DNA of 64,000 nucleotides from Micromonospora chaiyaphumensis. GTDB lineage: Bacteria > Actinomycetota > Actinomycetes > Mycobacteriales > Micromonosporaceae. The position numbers and the translations under genes are program-made. The notes beneath the pieces are model-generated. The model made no database searches. It was given only the letters and a program-made list of their open reading frames with translations, and had not been told where the DNA came from. Shown here in pieces: positions 35,205-43,601 of the stretch. Location of the stretch: the NCBI RefSeq assembly GCF_900091435.1, contig NZ_FMCS01000012.1, forward strand, positions 62,001 through 126,000, read 5' to 3'. Numbering within the stretch: position 1 is the first letter of the stretch; each line of letters begins with the position of its first letter.

Positions 35205-37039
35205 ACGTCCAGCTCCTGCCGGGCGGGCCCGACCAGCTGCTCCACGGTGCGGCGCAGCGGCTCGGCGTTCTGCTCGTTCAGCGGCAGCACCACGATGGCG
35301 GCCCGCCAGTGCCGGAGCTCGTCGAGGAAGCGGCGGCGCTGCCGGTCGTCGAGCTTCGGCGTACGCCCGGTGGCCTCGACGTCGGCGAGCAGCTCGCCGA
35401 TGCCGCTGGGCCGGCCACCGAAGCGGCCCGGGTCGCCGGTGACCCCGTTGCGGGGGGCGAGGAAGTAGCCCCCGGGGATCTTGAAGGCCAGGTCGGTGCT
35501 GGCCGCCCAGCGCATCGGGTCGGTGTTGCCCATGGCCGGCACCGGCACGGAGACCAGCGTCTGGTCCGGCCCGACGTACTGCCGCCAGCGGTCGGCCGTG
35601 ATGAACTTCGGCACGGCCGGGCGGGTGGTGACCCGCAGTGGCATGGGCGCGATGGGCAGCAGCGCGAACACCAGGCCGGCGGCGGTCAGGGTACGCATGG
35701 TGCGCCGCTCCACGACCCGCAGCGCCGCGGCCCGCTGGACGGCCAGCGCCAGCAGCACCCCGACGACCACGGTGGTGATGAGGCCGAACCGGGTCGGGAC
35801 CACCGCGTCCAGCAGCGGCAGCTTCACCAGCAGCTCCCACGGGCCGGTGATCAGGTCCCGGTCCCACCAGGAGACCCGCTCGCCGAGGGAGAGCACGGCG
35901 AAGAACAGCCCGGTCGCGGCGAGTGCCCGGACCACCACCTCCCGGCGCAGCCAGACCACGATGCCGACGGCCAGCAGCGACAGGCTCCAGCCGAAGAAGG
36001 CGTTCTCCTCCGAGTAGTTCGGGGCGAGATTGACGTTGGCCCGCTCGTTGCCGCCCAGCGTGGGCGAGCCGGGCGTGAAGAACGCGGCGATGTCGTTGCC
36101 GTAGTCGCGGACCGTGTCGCTGAGCCCGTGGTACGCCATCGGCCCGGCGAACTGCACCCACAGCGGGTACGCCAGCAGCGCCCCGGCGAGCACCGCGCAG
36201 ACGGCCAGCCCGGCGCCGAGCGGCCGCCACGCGGCGGCCCACCGCTCGCGCTGCTGCACCACCACGGCGACCAGGAACACCCCGCAGGCCAGCGCCGTGA
36301 AGAGCAGGATCTCCTCGTTGACGAACGCCTGCGCGGTGACCAGCAGGGCCAGCAGCGCGCCGTCGCGGACCGGCCGGGTGGAGCGGGTCAGCACCAGCAC
36401 CCGCCACACGATGAAGGGCAGCAGGAACTGGCTGATGATGTTGGGATGCCAGTTGGCGTGCGACAGCATGGCCGGCGAGAACCCGCAGAACCAGCCGCCC
36501 ACCGCGGCGGCCAGCCGGTGGCGCACCAGGTGCCGGGAGAGCACCCGGTACCAGGCGGCGGCCGTGCCGGCGAGGCCCAGCGTGACCAGGGTGACGAACG
36601 AGACCGCCGGTCCGAACAGGAGGGTCACGGGCACCATGGGGATGCCGAGGGCCAGGATGGCGGTGTTCGCCATCAGGTTGACCCCGTCGGGATAGTTGAA
36701 CTGCTCGGTGAAGAACGGGAACTCGCCGTGCAGCACCACCCGCACCGAGTGGGCCAGGAAGAACTGCACCTGCGCCGGGTCGCTGCTGTAGAGGGCGGCC
36801 ACCCGGCCGGCCGGGTCGGCCCAGATCCCGCTGGTCACCCAGAGCGCGGCGAGCAGGAACACCCCGTACACGGCGAGGTCCAGGCGGCGCGGCGTCCACC
36901 GCCACCGCCGCCGCGCGGCCGGCGCGACGGTCTCCGCGTCGCGGGCGGTGACCGGCGGTTCGTCCACCATGACGGAGAGCGGTCCGCCCGAGGCGTCGGC
37001 GTCCGGGGTCGAGTCGCCACGGGGCTCGGCAGGCGTCAC
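35162..37039 (-). CDS. GT-C-like polytopic membrane protein (paralog 3)
   Basis: 625 residues. A charged cytoplasmic tail of about 50 residues precedes the helices. Motifs parallel paralogs 1 and 2: SSDPAQVQFFLAH in the first loop, PDGVNLMANTAIL, FCGFSPAMLSHANWHPN, YPLWVQFAGPM, YSEENAFFGWS, IPGGYFLAP and VWLWDVRTL. Each member ends in a soluble domain with R..FLDDLRHWRA-like and WLWDVR motifs. The GTG start has TAGACT 9 bases ahead and no good ribosome site. First gene of the minus-strand pair. Confidence 0.8.
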   Translation of the reverse strand: MTPAEPRGDSTPDADASGGPLSVMVDEPPVTARDAETVAPAARRRWRWTPRRLDLAVYGVFLLAALWVTSGIWADPAGRVAALYSSDPAQVQFFLAHSVRVVLHGEFPFFTEQFNYPDGVNLMANTAILALGIPMVPVTLLFGPAVSFVTLVTLGLAGTAAAWYRVLSRHLVRHRLAAAVGGWFCGFSPAMLSHANWHPNIISQFLLPFIVWRVLVLTRSTRPVRDGALLALLVTAQAFVNEEILLFTALACGVFLVAVVVQQRERWAAAWRPLGAGLAVCAVLAGALLAYPLWVQFAGPMAYHGLSDTVRDYGNDIAAFFTPGSPTLGGNERANVNLAPNYSEENAFFGWSLSLLAVGIVVWLRREVVVRALAATGLFFAVLSLGERVSWWDRDLITGPWELLVKLPLLDAVVPTRFGLITTVVVGVLLALAVQRAAALRVVERRTMRTLTAAGLVFALLPIAPMPLRVTTRPAVPKFITADRWRQYVGPDQTLVSVPVPAMGNTDPMRWAASTDLAFKIPGGYFLAPRNGVTGDPGRFGGRPSGIGELLADVEATGRTPKLDDRQRRRFLDELRHWRAAIVVLPLNEQNAEPLRRTVEQLVGPARQELDVWLWDVRTLTSQSA

Positions 37040-37207
37040 AGTCGGCGGAGTCTACCGGAGCCGGAAAATGGCGTACGAATCGCACGTCCCACCGTCCTCA
37101 ATGGTCATCGTCCGAAAGGGTGAGGCGGGCGCGGCCGGGTGACGGGTCGTCTCGTACCATGTGGGCTTCCGGACACGACCAGCGATGGGATACAGGGGGC
37201 GTACAGC

Positions 37208-38389
37208 GTGGCTTCAGCCCGACGCGGCACGACGGCCACCGCGCTGCTGGCCCTGCTGCTCACCGGTTGCGGCCCGGTCGCCGGGCGGCAGCCCGCGACG
37301 CTGCCGGTCGGCTACGACAGCCTGGACGGCACCCTCAAGGTCTGGCCGGCGCGGGGCAGCCTGGCCCGCGACGCCGCCGCCACCGCGGGGATCACCGACG
37401 CCGTCCGCGACTGGCGCTCCCCCGTCGACGACCGGGCCCACCTGTCCTCCTCCGGCATCCTCTACTCCGGCGAGGTGGCGGGGTCGCCGCTCGCCCTGGT
37501 CGCCGCCGACGTGCCCGGTGAGGCCGCCTCCTGGCTGCTGCAACTCGACCGTGACGGGCAGCGCTGGCGGGTGGCCCACGCCACCGAGTACACCGACCCC
37601 GGCTACCTGGTCTACTCCGACGTGCTGCCCGTTCAGCAGCCCACCGGCCGCCGTTACCTCACCTCCGCCCGCGTGGAACGCCTGCTCGGCCCCGACGGCA
37701 CGGCCCTCCCGGCGGCCGACGGCATCACCGGGCCGGTCGCCGTGCCGCCCTGCCAGGCCGTGGCGGTGACCGCGACGCTGCGGCCCACCCGCTCGCTGCC
37801 GCGCGGCCGGGCCGCGGACCGCGTCCTCGACCTGGGTACGGCCACCGCGGCGCCCCGGTATCCACTGGTGCGCGACGAGACGGGGTCGGGGAAGCGGGCG
37901 CTGGCCGGGCTGGACACGTGTGTCCTCGCGGGCGAGCGGGGGCCGTTCGGGAGCGTGCCGCGGCGGATCGGCGACCGGCAGGCGCCCCGCTCGGCGCCGG
38001 AGTCGTGGCCCATGTCGAAGATCGCGGTGCGGTCGCTCGGGTCGGTTTCTCCTGGTGGCGGCGAGCCGGGCGAGCTGGAGCAACTGACCTGGGAGAGCGC
38101 CACCGGGACGATGACCGCCGTGGTCTACCGGCCGGCCGGCGGTGGCGCGCCGGTGGTCTCCCCCGCCGACCGGTCCACGACGCTGCAGGCCTACTACCTG
38201 CCGGTGCCGGGGCAGCCCCTTGCCGTGTTGAGCTGGCGGACGCGGGACGCGTCGTTCGCCGCGCCTCCGGGGACGACGCGGCTCGTGGACCGGCCGGGCC
38301 TGGTGGTCGTGGAGCAGCCGGGGCGGAAGCAGACGTTCAGCCTGGCGGGCACGGAGAAGACCTGGTACCGGTCCGTCGGCGGCCGCTGA
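37208..38389 (+). CDS. Putative lipoprotein of unknown function
   Basis: 393 residues. A short signal (VASARRGTTATALLALLLTGC) ends in the lipobox LLTGC, giving a lipidated Cys about residue 21. The rest is soluble with mixed strands (WLLQLDRDGQRWRVAHATEYTD; QAYYLPVPGQPLAVLSWRT) and no domain I recognise. The GTG at 37208 was preferred over an in-frame start at 37139, since it lies directly before the signal peptide and GGGGG precedes it. Divergent from paralog 3, so it may belong to the same envelope locus. Confidence 0.8.
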   Translation: MASARRGTTATALLALLLTGCGPVAGRQPATLPVGYDSLDGTLKVWPARGSLARDAAATAGITDAVRDWRSPVDDRAHLSSSGILYSGEVAGSPLALVAADVPGEAASWLLQLDRDGQRWRVAHATEYTDPGYLVYSDVLPVQQPTGRRYLTSARVERLLGPDGTALPAADGITGPVAVPPCQAVAVTATLRPTRSLPRGRAADRVLDLGTATAAPRYPLVRDETGSGKRALAGLDTCVLAGERGPFGSVPRRIGDRQAPRSAPESWPMSKIAVRSLGSVSPGGGEPGELEQLTWESATGTMTAVVYRPAGGGAPVVSPADRSTTLQAYYLPVPGQPLAVLSWRTRDASFAAPPGTTRLVDRPGLVVVEQPGRKQTFSLAGTEKTWYRSVGGR

Positions 38390-38545
38390 GCCTGGCCTCG
38401 GCTGGCTCGCTGCCGGCGTCTCGCGCCAACCGAAGGGCCGACCCGTCGCGATACGCGGACCGTATTGACGCCCTCACCCACCGGGAGCAGATTCCAGGAT
38501 GCACCCGGCCGGCGCGGCCGGGGCGTCCCGGAAGGACGGTCTGCC

Positions 38546-39073
38546 ATGAACAGGATCAGGTCCACCGGTAAGGCTCGACTCGCCTCGGCGGTGGCGCTGC
38601 TCGCGCCGTCGCTCCTGCTCGCCGCCGGGCCGGCGCCCGCGCACGCCGCCGACACGACCACCCGGATCCTCCGGGCCCCGCTGGACCTATCCGTCGTCCT
38701 GCCCTGCGCCAACGGCGGCCTCGGCGAGGTGGTCGACTTCGACGGCACGATCTCCGAGGTCTACCACGTGACCGTCGACGGGACCGGCGGGTTCCACGTG
38801 CACATCGTCGAGACCCAGTCCAACGTGCACGGCATCGGCGCGACGACCGGCGACCGGTACGTCAGCACCCGGGTCAACCTCTTCGTCTACAACCAGGGCT
38901 CCGGCGGGCTGCCGATCACCTCCACCCAGGAGCTGGTGTTCAAAATCGTGGGGCCGGGGCCGGGCAACGACGCCACGCTCCGGATCAGGAACCACACGAC
39001 CCTCAACGCCGACGGCACGGTGACGGTCGCCTTCGACACGTTCTCCGCAGAGTGCGAGCCCACCGCACCCTGA
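38546..39073 (+). CDS. Small secreted protein of unknown function
   Basis: 175 residues. A signal peptide (1-36, cleavage after PAHA) precedes a beta-rich domain of about 140 residues with CANGGLGEVVDFDGTISEVYHVTVD, GGFHVHIVETQSNVHGIG and TTLNADGTVTVAFD; two Cys (PCANG and AECEP) could pair. The His-rich FHVHIVE segment is notable. No family recognised. GGAAGGA lies about 10 bases before the ATG. Confidence 0.82.
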   Translation: MNRIRSTGKARLASAVALLAPSLLLAAGPAPAHAADTTTRILRAPLDLSVVLPCANGGLGEVVDFDGTISEVYHVTVDGTGGFHVHIVETQSNVHGIGATTGDRYVSTRVNLFVYNQGSGGLPITSTQELVFKIVGPGPGNDATLRIRNHTTLNADGTVTVAFDTFSAECEPTAP

Positions 39074-39214
39074 CGGCCCGTCGTCGGTTGCGGTGGGGGG
39101 TTCGGGGCAGCCCGACCCGCTCCGGGCGGTCAGGCTTGATCCCTGCGCGGGTCGGCTGCCCCGAACCCCGCGCTGATCGATGTCCGTCCGTGGGTTGCGG
39201 CTTCACCCTTCGGC

Positions 39215-39262
39215 GATCTTGGTAGGAAATGGCCCCCATAGGGGCCGTTTCCGTCCAAGATC
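39215..39262. repeat. 48-base inverted repeat bounded by GATC
   Basis: GATCTTGG pairs with CCAAGATC, and inside it GGAAATGGCCCC pairs with GGGGCCGTTTCC (one T-G wobble) round a CCATA-type loop; the two stems are separated by TA and GT. This is an almost continuous hairpin downstream of the HEAT-like gene. Terminator, repeat element or transposon relic are all possible. Confidence 0.65.
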
Positions 39263-39271
39263 TTCCCCGGT

Positions 39272-39292
39272 CGCCTCCTACACGAGGAGGCG
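39272..39292. repeat. Short hairpin CGCCTCCT/AGGAGGCG
   Basis: Eight-bp perfect stem with a 5-base loop, directly after the larger hairpin and 46 bases before the HEAT-like gene's stop; likely the terminator of that minus-strand unit. Confidence 0.5.
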
Positions 39293-39337
39293 GAGGGGAT
39301 TCCTAGGCGCTGTCGCTCACACCACGCCATGCAGGCG

Positions 39338-39733
39338 CTACGGATCAACCGGACGACGGCGCAGGAAACTTCGGATGTCGTCAAGGCCGTCGAGCGCACG
39401 ACCATCGACGTCCGACGAATCCGCCGCCGCACGCATCGCCAAGGACTCTGCCAGGGCCAGTGCCTCATCACTGAGGTGCCCGAAGCGCCGAGCGGTATGT
39501 CCCAGGCACAGACCGGCCAGTCCGAGGAGGGGACTGCCCGCCACGGCCCGGGTCCCGACCTCGACGCACCAGTACTCCACGAACGCCTGGTCATCGTCGT
39601 TCAACGCGATCCCCACCAGCACGCTTGCGGCCTCGCCCTCATGGGAGCGATCGCGCAGGGCCCGCTCCAACTTCTCGGCTACGCCCTCATGGGGTAACGC
39701 TGGAGGATTCTCGAAGCGCCGGTGCGAATGCAT
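39338..39733 (-). CDS. HEAT-repeat immunity-like small protein
   Basis: 131 residues, all helical, no signal. The pattern EKLERALRDRSHEGEAASVLVGIALNDDD...YWCVEVG, LAGLCLGHTARRFGHLSDE and GRALDGLDDI fits a family of small HEAT-like proteins common in actinobacteria, often found beside polymorphic toxins as presumed immunity proteins. No toxin is adjacent here. It starts 11 bases after the GNAT gene on the same strand, so the two are probably cotranscribed. Lower GC than the surroundings. Confidence 0.72.
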   Translation of the reverse strand: MHSHRRFENPPALPHEGVAEKLERALRDRSHEGEAASVLVGIALNDDDQAFVEYWCVEVGTRAVAGSPLLGLAGLCLGHTARRFGHLSDEALALAESLAMRAAADSSDVDGRALDGLDDIRSFLRRRPVDP

Positions 39734-39744
39734 GGCGCAGAAGA

Positions 39745-40296
39745 TTACGCCCCAGCCGCACGAACGTTCATCACTTCAAGCCGCATGCAGACGTACCTGG
39801 AGTTGTCTGGGCCCGCCCGGCTCTCCCCGTCCGGATTCCAGCCGTGTCTGGTGTAGAACGCTCGCGCGCGGCTGTTCCGCCCCCATACTTCGAGGAGACC
39901 GGTCGGCAGGGAAAGGTCCTCCAGGTATCGCACGAAGAGCGCGTGCAACCTGCTGCCGATGCCCTCTCCCCACCTGCCCGGGACGACGTGAATCTGGTAC
40001 AGCTGGCCTACCGCATCGCCGTCCACCTCCGTCGACAGCGGAGGACCCATGGCGGCGATACCGATGATGCGGCCGTGGACGGTGGCCCTCAGGACCCTCT
40101 TGCGGGGTGATTCGATCGCTGCCGCCCAGCCGGCTCGCTGTTCCCGCGCCAACGTGGGATTCACGATCGATTCGGAGGCCAGTCCGCCTGCTCCGTAATA
40201 AGCCAGACGCGCCTGCGTGTGCACGTCGATGATTCCGTCCAGATCGGCGAGGGTCGCATCCCGCACGTCCATTGAGCGGCCCCGGCGCAGATCCAT
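39745..40296 (-). CDS. GNAT family N-acetyltransferase
   Basis: 183 residues. GNAT fold: MDVRDATLADLDGIIDVH at the start, the acetyl-CoA loop in IHVVPGRWGEGIGSRLHALF, and EVWGRNSRARAFYTRHGWNPDG in the second half. The ATG at 40296 has a TAATGT box exactly 6 bases ahead, so a leaderless start is likely; an internal ATG 8 codons later is the alternative. The stop is TAA and the codons are less GC-rich than in neighbours, which hints at recent acquisition. Substrate unknown. Confidence 0.88.
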   Translation of the reverse strand: MDLRRGRSMDVRDATLADLDGIIDVHTQARLAYYGAGGLASESIVNPTLAREQRAGWAAAIESPRKRVLRATVHGRIIGIAAMGPPLSTEVDGDAVGQLYQIHVVPGRWGEGIGSRLHALFVRYLEDLSLPTGLLEVWGRNSRARAFYTRHGWNPDGESRAGPDNSRYVCMRLEVMNVRAAGA

Positions 40297-40302
40297 GCAT
40301 CG

Positions 40303-40308
40303 ACATTA
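40303..40308 (-). promoter_or_regulatory. -10 box TAATGT for the GNAT gene (leaderless start)
   Basis: TAATGT, six bases (CGATGC), then ATG at 40296. It fits the same rule as core genes even in this lower-GC patch. Confidence 0.5.
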
Positions 40309-40411
40309 CTAGTTCACACGTGCGCCGAGTGGTTGCCGGAGGCGCGACAGCCCTCGATGCCGAACGGGCGGCCCTGCGCGAAGCAGGACCGCCCGTTCTA
40401 CGTAGCTGAGG

Positions 40412-42358
40412 TCAGTTCTTGGCGGTGGCCTCGTCGGCGGCCGTCTCGACGGACTGCGCGTCCAGCCCCGAGATCCACCCGGTGACGTCCCGCGCCACGT
40501 CCTGAGCCGTCAACCCGAGGTCCGCGAGGATCTGCGCCCGCGTCCCGTGCGGGTGCCAGTCCGCCGGCACACCGAGATCCTTGACGGGCACGTGAACGTC
40601 GGCGTCGCGCATGGCCTGAGCGAGCGCGGAACCCACGCCCCCGACCCGCACGCCGTCCTCGACGGTCACCACGAGCCGGTGCCCGGCCGCCAGCTCGACC
40701 AGCTCAGCCGGCACGGGCCGCACCCACCGCGGGTCGACAACGGTCACGCCGTACCCCTGCTCGGCGACCCGGGTGGCGACCTCCATGCCGAGGCCGGCGA
40801 AGGAGCCCACCGCGACGAGCAGCACGTCGGTACGCGCCGACTCCGCCAGCACGTCGACCGGGCCGACGCGGCGCACGGCCGGCAGGTCGGCGGCCACGGT
40901 GCCGGTCGGGAAGCGCAGGATGGTCGGGCCGTCGTCCACGGCCACCGCCTCGCGCAGCTCCTCGCGGAGGGTGGCCGAGTCGCGGGGCGCCGCGATGCGC
41001 AGGCCGGGCACCACACCGAACACCGACATGTCCCAGATGCCGTAGTGGCTGGGCCCGTCGGGGCCGGTGATGCCGGCGCGGTCGAGCACGAAGGTGACCG
41101 GCAGCTTGTGCATGGCCACGTCGAGCAGGACCTGGTCGAACGCGCGGTTGAGGAAGGTGGCGTAGACAGCGACCACCGGGTGCAGGCCGCCCATGGCCAG
41201 GCCGGCCGCCGAGGTGGCGGCGTGCTGCTCGGCGATGCCCACGTCGTAGACCCGGTTCGGGTGTTTGCGGGCCAGGGTGGCGATGCCGGTGGGCTCGGCC
41301 ATGGCGGCGGTGATGCCGACCACGTCGGGGCGCTCGTCGGCGATGGCGACCAGCTCGTCGGCGAAGACGTGGGTCCACTTCACCGACGGCGCGGCGAGCA
41401 GCTTGCCGGTCTCGATGTCGAACGCGCCGCCCGGGCCGTGCAGGCGGTCCGCCTCGTCCTCCTCGGCCGCGCGGTAGCCGTAGCCCTTGCGGGTGACCGC
41501 GTGGACTATCACCGGGCCGCCGAAGTTCTTGGCGGCGCGCAGCGCCGACTCGATCGCGGGGACGTCGTGGCCGTCGACCGGGCCGACGTACTTGATGCCC
41601 AGGTCCTCGAACATGGCCTGCGGGGCGACCGCGTCCTTGATGCCCTTCTTGACCGCGTGCAGCACCTCGTACATCGGCTTGCCGACCAGCGGGGTCGAGC
41701 CGAGGGCCTCCTTGACGGTGTCGAGCACCTTCTCGTAGCCGGGGTTGAGCCGCAGCGACGAGAGGTGGTCGGCGAGACCGCCGATGGTCGGCGAGTAGGA
41801 CCGGCCGTTGTCGTTGACCACGATCACGAGCGGGTTGCCGGCGGTGGCGATGTTGTTCAAGGCCTCCCAGCACATGCCGCCGGTCAGGGCGCCGTCGCCG
41901 ACCACGGCCACCACGCTGCGCTTCTCGCCGCGCAGCGCGTACGCCTTGGCGAGGCCGTCGGCGTAGGAGAGGGCGGTGGAGGCGTGCGAGTTCTCGATGA
42001 GGTCGTGGTCGCTCTCCGCCTGGCTCGGGTAGCCGGAGAGGCCGCCGCGCTGGCGGAGCTTGTCGAAGCCCTCCTGCCGGCCGGTGACGATCTTGTGTAC
42101 GTAGGCCTGGTGGCCGGTGTCGAACAGGAGCCGGTCGCGCGGCGAGTCGAAGACCCGGTGCATGGCCAGCGTCAGCTCGACCACGCCCAGGTTGGGGCCG
42201 ACGTGCCCGCCGGTGCGGGAGACCTTGGCGACCAGGAAGTCCCGGATCTCGGCGGCGAGGATGTCCAGCTGCTCGGCCGTCATCCGCTTCACGTCCTGCG
42301 GGCCGCGGACGGTGCCCAGCAGCCGACCGTGGTTGGCCGTGCCCTCTTCAACACTCAT
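40412..42358 (-). CDS. dxs: 1-deoxy-D-xylulose-5-phosphate synthase
   Basis: 648 residues, family length. It makes DXP from pyruvate and glyceraldehyde-3-phosphate with thiamine diphosphate, the entry to the MEP isoprenoid pathway. Key motifs: DTGHQAYVHKIVTGR, SHASTALSYADGLAKA, the ThDP motif GDGALTGGMCWEALNNI...NDN, YVGPVDGHD, and the transketolase-like half with AEQHAATSAAGLA and DRAGITGPDGPSHYG. TAGACT lies 8 bases before the ATG. The frame is open upstream into anmK only because of the anmK frameshift. Confidence 0.97.
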   Translation of the reverse strand: MSVEEGTANHGRLLGTVRGPQDVKRMTAEQLDILAAEIRDFLVAKVSRTGGHVGPNLGVVELTLAMHRVFDSPRDRLLFDTGHQAYVHKIVTGRQEGFDKLRQRGGLSGYPSQAESDHDLIENSHASTALSYADGLAKAYALRGEKRSVVAVVGDGALTGGMCWEALNNIATAGNPLVIVVNDNGRSYSPTIGGLADHLSSLRLNPGYEKVLDTVKEALGSTPLVGKPMYEVLHAVKKGIKDAVAPQAMFEDLGIKYVGPVDGHDVPAIESALRAAKNFGGPVIVHAVTRKGYGYRAAEEDEADRLHGPGGAFDIETGKLLAAPSVKWTHVFADELVAIADERPDVVGITAAMAEPTGIATLARKHPNRVYDVGIAEQHAATSAAGLAMGGLHPVVAVYATFLNRAFDQVLLDVAMHKLPVTFVLDRAGITGPDGPSHYGIWDMSVFGVVPGLRIAAPRDSATLREELREAVAVDDGPTILRFPTGTVAADLPAVRRVGPVDVLAESARTDVLLVAVGSFAGLGMEVATRVAEQGYGVTVVDPRWVRPVPAELVELAAGHRLVVTVEDGVRVGGVGSALAQAMRDADVHVPVKDLGVPADWHPHGTRAQILADLGLTAQDVARDVTGWISGLDAQSVETAADEATAKN

Positions 42359-42366
42359 GACCGAAG

Positions 42367-42372
42367 AGTCTA
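42367..42372 (-). promoter_or_regulatory. -10 box TAGACT for dxs
   Basis: TAGACT, eight bases, then ATG. No ribosome site precedes the ATG, so the leader would be zero to two bases. Confidence 0.45.
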
Positions 42373-42428
42373 TCGGCCACCCGACAGCCCGCAGCCCGGC
42401 CGTGGATCTTCCCAGGTCAGGCTCCCGA

Positions 42429-43588
42429 TCAGGGGGTGACGACCAGTCGGCGGGGCGGATCCGCCGGCACCGCGGCGAACGGGGGCCCGGAGGGGGTCCA
42501 GGAGCCCAGAACGGCCGCCCGGGAGGCGCCGGTGACGGAGGGGATGGCCCCGGGCAGACCGTGCCACGAGAGCCACCCCAGCAGGGCGAACGCGTACGCT
42601 TCCTTGGCCTGGGCCGGCACCCCAGCTCGTCGGTGGTGCGCAGCCGCCAGCGCCCCGCGCCGAGCGCGGCGAGCCGGGCCCGGAGTGTGGGATTGCGCAC
42701 TCCCCCGCCGGCGGCGATGACCTCGGTCACTCCGTGCCGGTCGCAGGCGTCGGCGACCGTCCGGGCGGTCAGCTCGGTGAGCGTGGCCAGCACGTCGTCG
42801 GCGGGCACCGGCTCCCCCAGGGCGGCGAGCTGGTCGTCCAGGTAGCCGCCGTGGAACAGCTCCTTGCCGGTCGACTTGGGCGGGGCCGCGGCGTAGTAGG
42901 GCTCGGCCAGCAGCAGCGCCAGCAGCCCCTCGTGCACCCGCCCGGCCGCCGCCCGCGCCCCGTCGAGGTCGCAGGGACGGTCCAGGAAGCGCCGGGCCGC
43001 GGCGTCCAGGAGGGCGTTCGCCGGGCCCACGTCGTACCCGAGGACCGGCTCCCCGGGGGCGACCACGGTGAGGTTGGCGATGCCGCCCAGGTTGAGCGCC
43101 GCGCGCGGAGCGGCGGCCGCCTCGAGCAGCAGCGCGTCGAACGCCGGGACCAGCGGCGCGCCCTGGCCGCCGGCCGCCACGTCCGCCGACCGCAGGTCGT
43201 GCAACACGGGTACGCCGACACGGGCGGCCACCCGGGCCGGCGCGCCGAGCTGGAGGGTGCCCCGCACCCGGCCCGCCTCGACCCAGTGGAAGACGGTCTG
43301 CCCGTGGGAGACCACCGCGTCGGCCGTGCCGCCGGCCAGCTCGACGCCGGCCGCCGCCGCCTCGGCGAAGACCTCGCCGAGCCGGTTGTCCAGCCGGCAG
43401 ACCGCCTCGATGGTGGTGGCCGCCGGGGGCAGCAGCGCGCCGATCTGGGCCCGGAGGTCGTCGGGGTAGTCCAGGCTGCGGTGCCCGAGCGGGCGCAGCC
43501 GCAGCGTGTCCCCGTCCCGGGTGAACTCGGCCGCCACCACGTCCACCCCGTCGTACGAGGTGCCCGACATCAGCCCGACGATCTTCAT
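42429..43588 (-). pseudogene. anmK: Anhydro-N-acetylmuramic acid kinase, single-base frameshift
   Basis: The first 322 codons or so are a normal AnmK: GLMSGTSYDGVDVV, SHGQTVFHW, LNLGGIANLT, GYDVGPANALLDA, KSTGKELFHGGY and AAGGGVRNPTLRARL. After TTDELG the frame turns to nonsense, while the expected continuation GVPAQAKEAYAFALLG...TGASRAAVLG sits in the next frame to a proper stop at 42429. Adding one base in the CCCC run at 42620-42623 restores 386 codons, the normal family length. AnmK recycles cell-wall anhydroMurNAc. It is either a recent pseudogene or a sequencing error. TAGCCT lies 6 bases before the ATG. Confidence 0.9.
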
Positions 43589-43594
43589 CGGGCC

Positions 43595-43600
43595 AGGCTA
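43595..43600 (-). promoter_or_regulatory. -10 box TAGCCT for anmK (leaderless start)
   Basis: TAGCCT, six bases (GGCCCG), then ATG. The box abuts the stop codon of the upstream methyltransferase gene, so anmK can be transcribed on its own. Confidence 0.5.
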
Positions 43601-43601
43601 G

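Larger units (their letters stand above)
39074..39337. other. Intergenic region with two hairpins and raised AT content
   Basis: No coding sequence supported. It contains the two inverted repeats listed separately and links the small secreted protein gene to the GNAT/HEAT-like pair. AT content rises into the following genes: 39721-39780 is 34 of 60 GC by count. Confidence 0.5.

Noticed and set aside
39130..39594. Minus-strand frame overlapping the HEAT-like gene
   Set aside because: It lacks family features, has no start signal and runs through the two hairpins; the 131-residue frame fits a known protein pattern.
28904..40310. Prophage or integrative element
   Set aside because: No integrase, transposase, capsid, tRNA-attachment site or flanking direct repeat was found; only the small 38.4-40.3 kb part shows a GC change.
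40412..43588. A genuine AnmK-Dxs fusion enzyme
   Set aside because: The joining stretch is out-of-frame sequence, while the real AnmK C-terminus with its own stop exists one frame away; a one-base deletion explains everything.
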